Below, piece after piece: positions 24,346-32,115 of a stretch of DNA of 64,000 nt. The position numbers and the translations under genes are program-made. The stretch spans positions 35,529-99,528 of the forward strand of contig DASVRT010000094.1 of NCBI GenBank assembly GCA_036388475.1, written 5' to 3'. Each line of letters starts with the position of its first letter. Positions within the stretch are counted from its first letter, which is position 1. The notes under the pieces are model-generated. The model did no database searches. It saw only the letters and a list, made by a program, of their open reading frames with translations, and was not told the DNA's origin. Origin of the DNA: JALZHR01 sp036388475 (GTDB taxonomy: Bacteria; Acidobacteriota; Blastocatellia; Pyrinomonadales; Pyrinomonadaceae).

Positions 24346-26043
24346 TCAAATCCGGATATTGCCAATCTTCTCCGGCTTTTTGTCCGAACTCTGTTTCAGA
24401 TAAGGCGAAGTATCCATTTCGCGTTTCTCTTGTTCGTCCGGCGAATGCCATCGCATCCATTCGGTCGGCGCGTCGAAGGTTTCGCCGCCGTGTTGGGTCA
24501 GGCGTTTGCGGATGCGGCACATAACGGGCGTGTTGATGCCGACGCCGGAGATGACGGCTTGTCCTTTGGTCAGGGCGGGAAGCTCGGCGAGCATCGCGCG
24601 TCCGGCGCCTTCGACCGATTGGGCGATGGTTTGCTGGTCAATCGGGTTGACGATGCGCATAATGATTTGCGTCATACATTGCGAGAGAACGTCCTGGTCG
24701 AGCTTGCCCGGTCGCTGGGTGATTAAGCCGATGCCGACGCCGAATTTGCGACCTTCGGCGAGGATTTGTTTCAGGATATTGGTCGAGACGACGCTCGCTC
24801 CGGCGGGCGCGAAGCGATGCGCTTCTTCGAGCAAGGTGAAAACCGGATAAGGCAGATGATTTTCCGTGTTGGCTTGCGCTTCGCCGCGCGTGGTCAGCAT
24901 TCGCGCTTTGTTGACGCGGCGCAATAAAGTTCCGACGATGACCTGCTGCTCGTGCTGTTCGATGTCCGAGAGTTCGAGAATCGTGCAGCGTCCGGGCGCG
25001 AAAAGGTCTTTCAGCGGAATATGGTCCTGCGCCGAAAAAAGGCTGTCGGGTCGGTCGAAGCGCGAATCGAGCCGCCATAAAAGCCCGTCAATCGAGGAAA
25101 CGTTTCCGCCGTCGCCGGCTTTTTTCTCGTCGCCGTATTTTTGCGCCATAACCTCGGTGCGCAAATCGTGATAGGCGTAGGCGTAATCCTGCTTTCTTTC
25201 CGCGCGGAGTCTTTCGTTCAGACTGCGAAACGCCTGCGCCAGAAAGTGAAGCATTTTATCGGAAGTGCCTTCGGGCAGAAGATATTTCACGTCCGCCTCG
25301 GTCAAAGTCGAAAAGCGAACCTTGATTTTGTCGGGCGTAAAGATTTTGACTTCCGGTTTGTAGCCGTCCGCGCCGCAAAATTGCCCGTCGCCCTGAATCG
25401 ACTGCATCGTGTGATATTCGCCGTGCGGATCGACAATCAAAACGGCGGCGCGGTTGTATTGATTCATCAATTCCTCGACCAGAACGCCCGCCGTATAAGA
25501 TTTTCCCGAGCCGGTGGAAGCGAGAATCGCCAGGTGAGTCGAAACGACGTCTTTGATTGACAAAACGACCGGAACTTCGCCCGCGTTTCTGGTCAAAAGG
25601 CTTCCGATATGCGCCGAGCCGAGTTCCGCGTGGCGCTTCGGCGAGAGCATCCGCGACAGCGTTTCCGAAGAAGTCATAAAAACCGCATCGCCCGGATTCG
25701 GCGGAATGCGCGGATTGACGAAATCCTTTAAATTTCCGTCGAAATAGCCGATTGTCTCGACCTGAATCTCGTAAATCTCGCAGGCGTCGCCGTTCAAGCC
25801 GATAAGTGAAGAAACCAGCGCGGGCGGCGTGTTCGGGTCGGCGAGAAAAGCGTCGGGCAGATTGCGCACTATTTTTCTTCCTTTAATCGTGCCGATGATT
25901 TGACGCGTCTGGTCGCCGTCTTTGACGCGATAGTAAACGAATTCGCCGATGCGCGTTTTCTCGTTGTCCTTGGTGATAAAAAGGTATTCGTGCGGCAGTT
26001 CGCCCGGACCTTTGACTGTGCCGGTTAGGAAATCTGTAGTCAT
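24346..26043 (-). CDS. HerA-like ATP-binding protein (DUF87 helicase/translocase)
   Basis: From MTTDFLTGTVKGPGELPHEY (26043) the protein has 565 residues. An N-terminal HAS-barrel-like domain (about 1-90) precedes the FtsK/HerA ATPase core: Walker A ASTGSGKSYTAGVLVEEL (about 185), Walker B FTLLEEAHRFAP (about 400), and the sensor region GIGLITQRPGKLDQDVLSQ. HerA proteins form hexamers that translocate DNA. Archaeal and some bacterial forms act with the nuclease NurA, and others are parts of phage-defence modules. Neither a NurA nor a defence partner is nearby. The start is confirmed by a second, duplicated copy of its first codons at 27020-27068. Confidence 0.88.
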   Translation of the reverse strand: MTTDFLTGTVKGPGELPHEYLFITKDNEKTRIGEFVYYRVKDGDQTRQIIGTIKGRKIVRNLPDAFLADPNTPPALVSSLIGLNGDACEIYEIQVETIGYFDGNLKDFVNPRIPPNPGDAVFMTSSETLSRMLSPKRHAELGSAHIGSLLTRNAGEVPVVLSIKDVVSTHLAILASTGSGKSYTAGVLVEELMNQYNRAAVLIVDPHGEYHTMQSIQGDGQFCGADGYKPEVKIFTPDKIKVRFSTLTEADVKYLLPEGTSDKMLHFLAQAFRSLNERLRAERKQDYAYAYHDLRTEVMAQKYGDEKKAGDGGNVSSIDGLLWRLDSRFDRPDSLFSAQDHIPLKDLFAPGRCTILELSDIEQHEQQVIVGTLLRRVNKARMLTTRGEAQANTENHLPYPVFTLLEEAHRFAPAGASVVSTNILKQILAEGRKFGVGIGLITQRPGKLDQDVLSQCMTQIIMRIVNPIDQQTIAQSVEGAGRAMLAELPALTKGQAVISGVGINTPVMCRIRKRLTQHGGETFDAPTEWMRWHSPDEQEKREMDTSPYLKQSSDKKPEKIGNIRI

Positions 26044-26177
26044 AATTTTAGTTTGTTTTAGACAAGTTTTCGGGTAAATTATAGCATGTTTGAAAGTCGG
26101 GAATTCCTTGCCGATACGGTGCCGAAGCGACCGCAAATTTTATTGTAATAATTTAGCAAAATTCTGAGGAGGAAGCG

Positions 26178-27002
26178 ATGATTACCGAAGACACCATTTC
26201 CCTTGATACGTCGGAATCGGGGTTTGTCAAAGTTCAATACGTCCAGATAGATGACGGTATTGATATGGGCGGTCGGCTTTGTATCGAGCAGGCGAGTGTT
26301 TTGCCGCTGGTTGAAATGCTGGGTCAGTGTTTGAATATTTACGGTCAGGGCGAAATCGAGCGCCGGTGCGGAAATGACAGCTTTCAGGTTTATGAATCGG
26401 GACACGAAATGCGACCGTTCTACAACATATTGAACCGGCGCGCCGACGACGCGCCCAACAGCGGACTGAGCGGTTTAATGATGACCAAATCCGCCGCCGA
26501 AGATTTGATAAGCCAGTTGTTGAAATTTACCGCTCAAGCCGGTGACGAGTCAATCACGAAATTGTTGAGCCGGCAGCTTTTGGAAGCCGCCGCCAGCGGA
26601 GATTTAAACGCGATGGGTGATGCTCTGACGCGCGGCGCGGATGTCAATGCGCACGGGCTGCATAAACAAAGCGCCTTGAATAAAGCGGCGGAAAGCGGAC
26701 ATTTATACGCCGTTGCCATCCTGCTGGCAGCCGGCGCCCACACTGAAAATTTTGATGTTGCCGACAAGTCCCCGCTGATGGCTGCCGCCTTCGCCGGAAA
26801 AACTCAAGTTGTAGAATTACTGTTGCGATATGGTGCCGTCATTAACCGCGACCTTTTGAATACGCTGAAACTCAAGATAGATATTCTTGAAGAAAATGCC
26901 GAAGCAGGCGTGGTCTCTGCGGAAGAAGCGACGGCGTGGCAGAAATTTTTAGATTTTATGATTGCAAAATGGCATAAGCAAAATGAAATGGCTTCTCCAT
27001 AA
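26178..27002 (+). CDS. Ankyrin-repeat protein
   Basis: The 274-aa protein has an unrecognised N-terminal domain (about residues 1-125) followed by three ankyrin repeats: LLEAAASGDLNAMGDALTRGADVN, SALNKAAESGHLYAVAILLAAGA and SPLMAAAFAGKTQVVELLLRYGA (about 134-225), and a helical C-terminal tail. No signal peptide is seen. An AGGAGG site precedes ATG 26178 by five bases. The gene lies between herA and a second 49-bp copy of the herA 5' coding region, in opposite orientation to herA, suggesting it arrived with a local duplication. Ankyrin repeats bind proteins, but the partner is unknown. Confidence 0.85.
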   Translation: MITEDTISLDTSESGFVKVQYVQIDDGIDMGGRLCIEQASVLPLVEMLGQCLNIYGQGEIERRCGNDSFQVYESGHEMRPFYNILNRRADDAPNSGLSGLMMTKSAAEDLISQLLKFTAQAGDESITKLLSRQLLEAAASGDLNAMGDALTRGADVNAHGLHKQSALNKAAESGHLYAVAILLAAGAHTENFDVADKSPLMAAAFAGKTQVVELLLRYGAVINRDLLNTLKLKIDILEENAEAGVVSAEEATAWQKFLDFMIAKWHKQNEMASP

Positions 27003-27019
27003 ATCTTTAATAAACAAGA

Positions 27020-27068
27020 TATTCGTGCGGCAGTTCGCCCGGACCTTTGACCGTGCCGGTTAGCAAAT
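27020..27068. repeat. Duplicated copy of herA 5' coding sequence
   Basis: Bases 27020-27068 match 25985-26033 at 47 of 49 positions. In the complement they encode the same LTGTVKGPGELPHEY-type residues as HerA codons 6-20. The copies flank the ankyrin gene as direct repeats about 1.0 kb apart. Confidence 0.85.
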
Positions 27069-27196
27069 ATGATGTTGTAAAACCGGAAATTCTGTTTTGA
27101 AAATCGGGAAAAGCAGAGCACGATATTTTTTAGCGGGAAATACCCGAACAATTTCGGAAAAATATTATCTAATGTAAAAAAATCCTGGAAAGATTT

Positions 27197-28147
27197 ATGA
27201 AACGTAAATGGTTTTTGGCGCTCGCAATTTTAATAAACGGTTGTTGCTGCTGGTCGGTTTCCTGCGCGAAAGACGGCTTTTCCGGCGGCAGCGGAATAGT
27301 TTCAATCCCGGATAAAACCGTTCAGCCGAAAGCGTTTTCCACGCCCGACCCTTCCATTCCCGAAGGCTGGGTTTTGTTTCCGTCGCCGAAAGAAAACAGC
27401 GCGGCGCGAGATTGCGCGAACCGGGCGATAGAAAATGAGCGGAAGATTGAAAATGAAAACGGGAACGTGAAAATTTCAAAATATGTCTATAAAGACGACG
27501 AGCAGACGAATAAGCTTCCCGCCGAACTAAGGAAACAGATTCTCAGGAACAGAAATCTCGGTCAGGGTTTAGGCGGCTATCTGCATATCGAGCGTTACGA
27601 AAACGGCTGGCTAATCGGTTCGGACGCCGGCGAGTGGGGCGGCAAATTATTCTGGTTTAGCGAAACCGGCAATCTCAAAACAGAGCTTCTCAAAGATAAT
27701 ATTCGCGGCATTGCCGCAACCGGAGGCGAAGTTTTTATACTAAGCGGGATGGCGCACGGCGGCATCGACGACGGAAAAATTTATAAATTAACAAAAGACG
27801 AGCAAGGTAATCTGAAGATTCGCCTGATAAATGACCTGAAAACCCAGCCGCAGGCTTATACGGTCGAAAATAATCAGTCGATTTTGATTGTCTTGAATAA
27901 CAGGATTCTGCGTTTGAAAACGACGGGCGAAATCGAAACTCTGAAAGAGGTAAATTTTAATTCGCTGTATCCGAATTCGACGGCTGTTTCTTCCGCCGGC
28001 GTTATTTATATCGGCATGAGATTATTTATCGTGCGGCTGGTGCCGGGCGAAAACGGTTACGCCGAAGAATGGCTCGTGGCGCCAAACTGTCAAAGTTTCG
28101 TCGAAAAAGATTATCGCTGCGTTTGCCAAAGCGATAAAACAAAATAA
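27197..28147 (+). CDS. Exported protein of unknown function, possible propeller
   Basis: The 316-aa protein has an N-terminal signal with several Cys (FLALAILINGCCCWSVSCAKD), so it is exported and may be lipid-modified at one of them. The rest is rich in beta strands (GGYLHIERYENGWLIGSD, KLFWFSETGN, GGEVFILSGMAHGG, NNRILRLKTTGEIE, GVIYIGMRLFIVRLV), a propeller-like pattern. It ends with two Cys in YRCVCQSDKTK, possibly a disulphide. I do not recognise the family. It stands alone downstream of the duplicated herA fragment. Confidence 0.65.
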   Translation: MKRKWFLALAILINGCCCWSVSCAKDGFSGGSGIVSIPDKTVQPKAFSTPDPSIPEGWVLFPSPKENSAARDCANRAIENERKIENENGNVKISKYVYKDDEQTNKLPAELRKQILRNRNLGQGLGGYLHIERYENGWLIGSDAGEWGGKLFWFSETGNLKTELLKDNIRGIAATGGEVFILSGMAHGGIDDGKIYKLTKDEQGNLKIRLINDLKTQPQAYTVENNQSILIVLNNRILRLKTTGEIETLKEVNFNSLYPNSTAVSSAGVIYIGMRLFIVRLVPGENGYAEEWLVAPNCQSFVEKDYRCVCQSDKTK

Positions 28148-28217
28148 AAATAAAGCCGCGCGAAAATAAAGCTTCGCGCCGCTTGTGTATTCGTTGCGCA
28201 GTTAAAATCAGAAATAA

Positions 28218-28451
28218 TTACCCGTCGTCTTCGTCCTCAAAATCAAGCAGTTTATCCTCGATTATCGCTAATTCCTTGCGCAGATTGCTTTCCATCGAAA
28301 TCGAAACCTCGTCCTGTTCGAGCTGAATCGCCTGTTCTTCCGGGTCGCGGTCGAGCTCCATCTGCAAATCCTCGTTGACGCGGCTCAGCTGCGCGTTGAT
28401 TTCGTCGCGGCGGCGCTCTAATTGTTCTCTGTTCGGTTTGTTTTCCGGCAT
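28218..28451 (-). CDS. Small acidic coiled-coil protein
   Basis: Starting at MPENKPNREQLERRRDEI (28451), behind GGAGAA, the product has 77 residues. It is very acidic and helical (RRDEINAQLSRVNEDLQMEL, then SNLRKELAIIEDKLLDFEDEDDG) with a likely two-helix coiled coil, somewhat like the coiled-coil part of TraR/DksA proteins but without a zinc finger. Longer in-frame codons upstream to 28559 overlap the leader of the divergent kinase gene and are unlikely to be protein. Function is unknown. Confidence 0.65.
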   Translation of the reverse strand: MPENKPNREQLERRRDEINAQLSRVNEDLQMELDRDPEEQAIQLEQDEVSISMESNLRKELAIIEDKLLDFEDEDDG

Positions 28452-28612
28452 AAATTCTCCCTTTGATAATTTTATTTTTAAAAGTATAACGCTTGCGGCG
28501 CGCGGATGTGAAGAGGCGGGACGAGCGCGCGAAAATCGCAGTTCGTCAAAAAAAATCATCTGTTCGTCACATCTCGCTTGCCGAAAAAGCGTTTTTAGGG
28601 CTGAATATTGCT

Positions 28613-29722
28613 ATGAACACTGCTGAGCCGAAACTAAACCGCCCGATAGTCAAATGGATTGCTATCTGGGCGGTCTGGACGATTGTCGGAGTTTATCTTA
28701 CCAGCCATACTTCTTTGCAAAGCCGGATTTCCGGAAGCCCCATTTCTTTCTGGTGGATTCTTTCGTGGCAGCTTTTTTCCGGCTACGTCTGGTTTGCCTT
28801 AAGCCCGATTATTTTGTGGCTCGGACGAAAATTCCCGTTTGAAAACGGCAAATGGAAAACGAACGTTCTTGTTCACCTCGCCGCCGGCATTGTCATCGCT
28901 TTTTTCCAACTCGCTATTGATGCCTTCGTTTTGCCGAAACTCGGTTATCTGAGCAGATACCTGTCAGAGTCTTTTTGGGAGAATTATCGCGTGTTCGTGC
29001 TGGTCAATCTGCATTTCAGCGTCTCGATTTACTGGGGCGTGCTCGGCATTTACCAGGCAATCAGGTATTACCGGAAATACCGCGAGCGCGAGTTGCAGAC
29101 TTCGCAGCTCGAAGCAAGGCTGGCGATGTCGCGCCTTCAGGTTTTGAAAATGCAGCTGCACCCGCATTTTCTGTTCAACACGCTGAACGCGATTTCCGAA
29201 TTGATTTATAAAGACCCGGAATCAGCCGAGCGGATGATTGGCGATTTAAGCGACCTTCTGCGGATGTCTTTTCAAAATCTGGAAGTGCAGGAAATCACTT
29301 TAAAGCAGGAACTCGAATTTTTGCGTAAATATCTGGAAATCGAACAGATGCGCTTTCACGACCGTTTAAGAGTGGAAATGAAAATCGCGCCCGAAACGCT
29401 CGACGCGCAGGTGCCGAATATGATTCTCCAGCCGCTGGTCGAAAACGCCATCAAACACGGGTTAGCGCCGCGCTCCGAAGGCGGAAAAATCGAAATCGGC
29501 GCCGAGCGCAGCAACGGGCATTTGCAGCTGACGGTCAGCGACGACGGCATCGGCGTGCCGTTTAACGACGTGGAAAATCTGCCGGAAGGCGTCGGGCTTT
29601 CCAACACGCGCAAACGCCTGCGCCATCTTTACGGCGAGCGCCACAAATTCAATTTGGCGACGGCGAAAAAAAACGGTTTAAAGGTGAATCTGACGATTCC
29701 TTTTAAAGAGTCGGAAAACTAA
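28613..29722 (+). CDS. LytS-type membrane histidine kinase (His_kinase/HATPase)
   Basis: From MNTAEPKLNR (28613) the protein has 369 residues. Four hydrophobic segments lie in residues 12-150 (for example IAIWAVWTIVGVYL, ILSWQLFSGYVWF, LVHLAAGIVIAFF). A cytoplasmic coiled-coil leads to the PF06580 motif MQLHPHFLFNTLNAISEL with the phospho-acceptor His, then LQPLVENAIKHGL (N box), VSDDGIGVPF and GLSNTRKRLRHLYG. Such kinases sense envelope signals and phosphorylate LytTR-type regulators. The cognate regulator follows at 29834, after a palindrome-containing spacer. Confidence 0.93.
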   Translation: MNTAEPKLNRPIVKWIAIWAVWTIVGVYLTSHTSLQSRISGSPISFWWILSWQLFSGYVWFALSPIILWLGRKFPFENGKWKTNVLVHLAAGIVIAFFQLAIDAFVLPKLGYLSRYLSESFWENYRVFVLVNLHFSVSIYWGVLGIYQAIRYYRKYRERELQTSQLEARLAMSRLQVLKMQLHPHFLFNTLNAISELIYKDPESAERMIGDLSDLLRMSFQNLEVQEITLKQELEFLRKYLEIEQMRFHDRLRVEMKIAPETLDAQVPNMILQPLVENAIKHGLAPRSEGGKIEIGAERSNGHLQLTVSDDGIGVPFNDVENLPEGVGLSNTRKRLRHLYGERHKFNLATAKKNGLKVNLTIPFKESEN

Positions 29723-29788
29723 TAAAAATGAAAGTGTGAAAAAGTGAAAAAGTGAGAAAGTGAAAAAGCTATTGTCATTTTCTTAAAC

Positions 29789-29809
29789 CTCTGCACTTCC
29801 AGTGCAGAG
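29789..29809. promoter_or_regulatory. Perfect 9-bp palindrome between kinase and regulator genes
   Basis: CTCTGCACT (29789-29797) and AGTGCAGAG (29801-29809) form a perfect dyad with a 3-base centre; flanking aaac and gttt extend the symmetry. It follows a gtgaaaaag simple repeat (29731-29765) and lies 24 bases before the regulator start. It could be a LytTR-family operator or an intercistronic hairpin that sets the kinase-to-regulator ratio. Confidence 0.5.
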
Positions 29810-29833
29810 TCGTTTAGTTTTCCGCTTTGTCCT

Positions 29834-30601
29834 ATGAAAATCAAAACCTTAATCGTTGACGACGAACCGCTGGCGCGCGAGCGCGTCAAGCGCCTGCTGC
29901 GCGACGAAACCGACATCACGGTTATCGGCGAATGCGGCAACGGCGCGGAAGCCATCACGGCGATAAAGCGCGAAAAGCCCGACTTGGTTTTTCTCGACAT
30001 CCAGATGCCGGAAAAAAACGGTTTTGAGGTTATCAAATCGCTGGACGCAAAGTCGGTTCCGACGATAATTTTCGTCACCGCTTACGATCGGTACGCGTTG
30101 CAGGCTTTCGAGGTTCACGCGCTCGATTACCTGCTCAAGCCTTTTAACCGCGACCGGCTTCACCGCGCGCTCGCCCGCGCCCGCGAACATATCGAACACC
30201 GGAATTTCGGCAATCTCGACGAGCGTCTGGCATCGCTTATCGCCGATTTAAAATCGGAAAGGAAATATCTGGAAAGACTGGTCGTCAAATCCGTCGGGCG
30301 CGTTTTCTTTCTGAAGACCGACGAAATCGACTGGATTGAAGCGGCGGGAAATTATCTGAAACTGCACGTCGGGCGCGAATCGCACCTGATACGCGAAACG
30401 ATGAACGGCATCGAAGCCAAACTGAATCCCGACAAATTCTTAAGAATCCACCGCTCGACCGTCGTCAACATCGACCGCATCAAAGAACTTCACCCGATGT
30501 TCAGCGGCGATTATTCCGTGATTTTGCGAAACGGTATGGAACTGACCTTGAGCCGCAACTACCGCGAACGCTTTCTCGAACTTTTCGAAAACCAAACCTA
30601 A
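29834..30601 (+). CDS. LytTR-family response regulator
   Basis: The 255-aa protein has an N-terminal receiver (TLIVDDEPLARERVKRLL, phospho-Asp in DLVFLDIQMPEKNGFEV, Lys in DYLLKPFNRDRL) and a C-terminal LytTR DNA-binding domain with VKSVGRVFFLKTDEIDWIEA, HLIRETMNGIEAKL, FLRIHRSTVVNIDRIKEL and LSRNYRERFLELF. LytTR regulators bind imperfect direct repeats upstream of target promoters. It forms a two-component pair with the kinase at 28613. Targets are unknown; the neighbouring exported propeller and hydrolase genes are candidates by location only. Confidence 0.95.
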   Translation: MKIKTLIVDDEPLARERVKRLLRDETDITVIGECGNGAEAITAIKREKPDLVFLDIQMPEKNGFEVIKSLDAKSVPTIIFVTAYDRYALQAFEVHALDYLLKPFNRDRLHRALARAREHIEHRNFGNLDERLASLIADLKSERKYLERLVVKSVGRVFFLKTDEIDWIEAAGNYLKLHVGRESHLIRETMNGIEAKLNPDKFLRIHRSTVVNIDRIKELHPMFSGDYSVILRNGMELTLSRNYRERFLELFENQT

Positions 30602-30606
30602 TATTT

Positions 30607-30784
30607 AGCCACAGAGAACACAGAGAATAGTGAGAGATTTTAACAGGATAGACAGGATAAACAGGATAATTTAAAACTAAGAAAGTTTATATCCCATCTA
30701 TCCCGTTCATCCTGTTAAAATCTGTGTTTATCTGCGTAAATCTGTGGTTTCATTCGCTTGATTTTCTCTGTGTCCTCTATGGCT
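30607..30784. repeat. Nested palindromic element (ccacaga outer, acaggata inner)
   Basis: Outer arms at 30607-30627 (AGCCACAGAGAACACAGAGA plus one base) and 30764-30784 match with two mismatches. Inner arms at 30638-30667 (acaggata units) and 30691-30720 (mirrored atcctgtt units) sit inside, with a further tctgtggttt near 30741-30750. Two different repeat families are thus nested in one 317-base gap (30602-30918); the rest is A/T-rich. Confidence 0.75.
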
Positions 30785-30918
30785 GGTCAGCTTTTTAATA
30801 TTAATTTCAGTACCGTTCATCACACCTCTTCTTCACTTCGTCACATAATTGTTTTCCGCCATAAATAAAAGGTTAAAATTCCGCCAGCATTTAATTCATT
30901 CCAGTAGGCGGAGTCTTT

Positions 30919-31932
30919 ATGTCACGTAAATTTAAATTCAAAGTTTTGTTTTTATTGATGTTTTCCATCGTCATCGTCTGGCGAAACTACGTTATCGTTA
31001 TCGGGCAGACGAACGGAAAAACCGTTCTCGTCACGCTGAATAAAGCCGAAAAGGGCAGTCTGACCATTATCGACCCGAAAGATATGAAAGTCGTCGGCAG
31101 CGTCGGCGTCGGCGATTTTCCGCACGAAGTCGTTTTGTCGGCGGATGGCAAAACCGCATTCGTCGCCAACTACGGCGCGCAAACGCCCGGAAGCTCGCTG
31201 TCGGTGATTGATTTGGAAGCGAAAAAAGAGATTCGCCGCGTCGATTTGACGCCGCTGCTGCGCCCGCACGGTCTTGTCGAAACAGGCGGTAAAATTTATT
31301 TTACGTCCGAAACCAGCCGGACTATCGGGCGTTACGACCCGGCGACGAATCGTGTGGATTGGCTGATGGGAACCGGGCAAAACGGCTCGCATATGATTGT
31401 CGTCACGCCCGACCAGAAAAGAATGTACACGGCGAATATCGGCTCGGATTCGGTGACGGCTTTCGAGTTTCAGAACGTGCCGCCCGCCGCCTCGCGCATT
31501 ACGCACATCGCGGTCGGCAAACAGCCCGAAGCGATTGACGTTTCGCCGGACGGAAAAGAAGTCTGGGTCGGTCTGAACGCCGAAGGCGCAATCGACATCG
31601 TCGACACGACGACCAATAAATTCAAGGAAAAAATCAAATTAGGCGAGCGACCGTATCGCGTGAAATTCACGCCCGACGGAAAATACGTTTTCGCCACGAT
31701 GCCGGGTACGAAAGAGATTATCGTGCTCGACGCGGCGACGCGAAAAGAGACGCGGCGGATGAAGCTCGAAAGCGTTCCGCTGGGAATCGTTTTTTCAAAA
31801 GACGCTAAACTGGCTTTCGTTTCCGCCGTGGAAAATGATTTTGTTTTAAAAATCGATTTGGAAAAATACGAAGTCCTCGGTAAAGCCGCCAGCGGGCTCG
31901 CGCCTGACGGCGTCGCGCTGGGCGGAATGTAA
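30919..31932 (+). CDS. Exported YVTN-type beta-propeller protein
   Basis: The 337-aa protein has a signal sequence (residues 6-27) followed by repeats of the 40-residue YVTN type: TLNKAEKGSLTIIDPKDMKVVGSV, HEVVLSADGKTAFVANYG, MIVVTPDQKRMYTANIGSDSV, AIDVSPDGKEVWVGLNAEGAI and RVKFTPDGKYVFATMPGTKEI. These form a seven-bladed propeller found in surface-layer, YncE-like and cytochrome d1-related proteins. No catalytic site is visible, so ligand or DNA binding (as for YncE) or a scaffold role is possible. It is preceded by the nested palindrome and stands alone. Confidence 0.85.
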   Translation: MSRKFKFKVLFLLMFSIVIVWRNYVIVIGQTNGKTVLVTLNKAEKGSLTIIDPKDMKVVGSVGVGDFPHEVVLSADGKTAFVANYGAQTPGSSLSVIDLEAKKEIRRVDLTPLLRPHGLVETGGKIYFTSETSRTIGRYDPATNRVDWLMGTGQNGSHMIVVTPDQKRMYTANIGSDSVTAFEFQNVPPAASRITHIAVGKQPEAIDVSPDGKEVWVGLNAEGAIDIVDTTTNKFKEKIKLGERPYRVKFTPDGKYVFATMPGTKEIIVLDAATRKETRRMKLESVPLGIVFSKDAKLAFVSAVENDFVLKIDLEKYEVLGKAASGLAPDGVALGGM

Positions 31933-32115
31933 AAAATTATCGCCGGGCGATTTCAGATTATAAAAAATTGCCTGCGAAAGCGTGCGAAAAACGCGAAAAA
32001 CTGTTTATTTTTAACTGATTTATACCAATTTAATTTATAAACATCATTCATTCAGCGTCTTTTGAAAGCTTTCGCGGGCAATCCACTCCAAAAAAAATAT
32101 TTAGTGAGGAAAATA

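Noticed and set aside
24346..27002. Phage-defence island built on HerA and the ankyrin protein
   Set aside because: No nuclease, SIR2, DUF4297 or other effector is present, and the ankyrin gene is on the opposite strand, so a defence role is unsupported.
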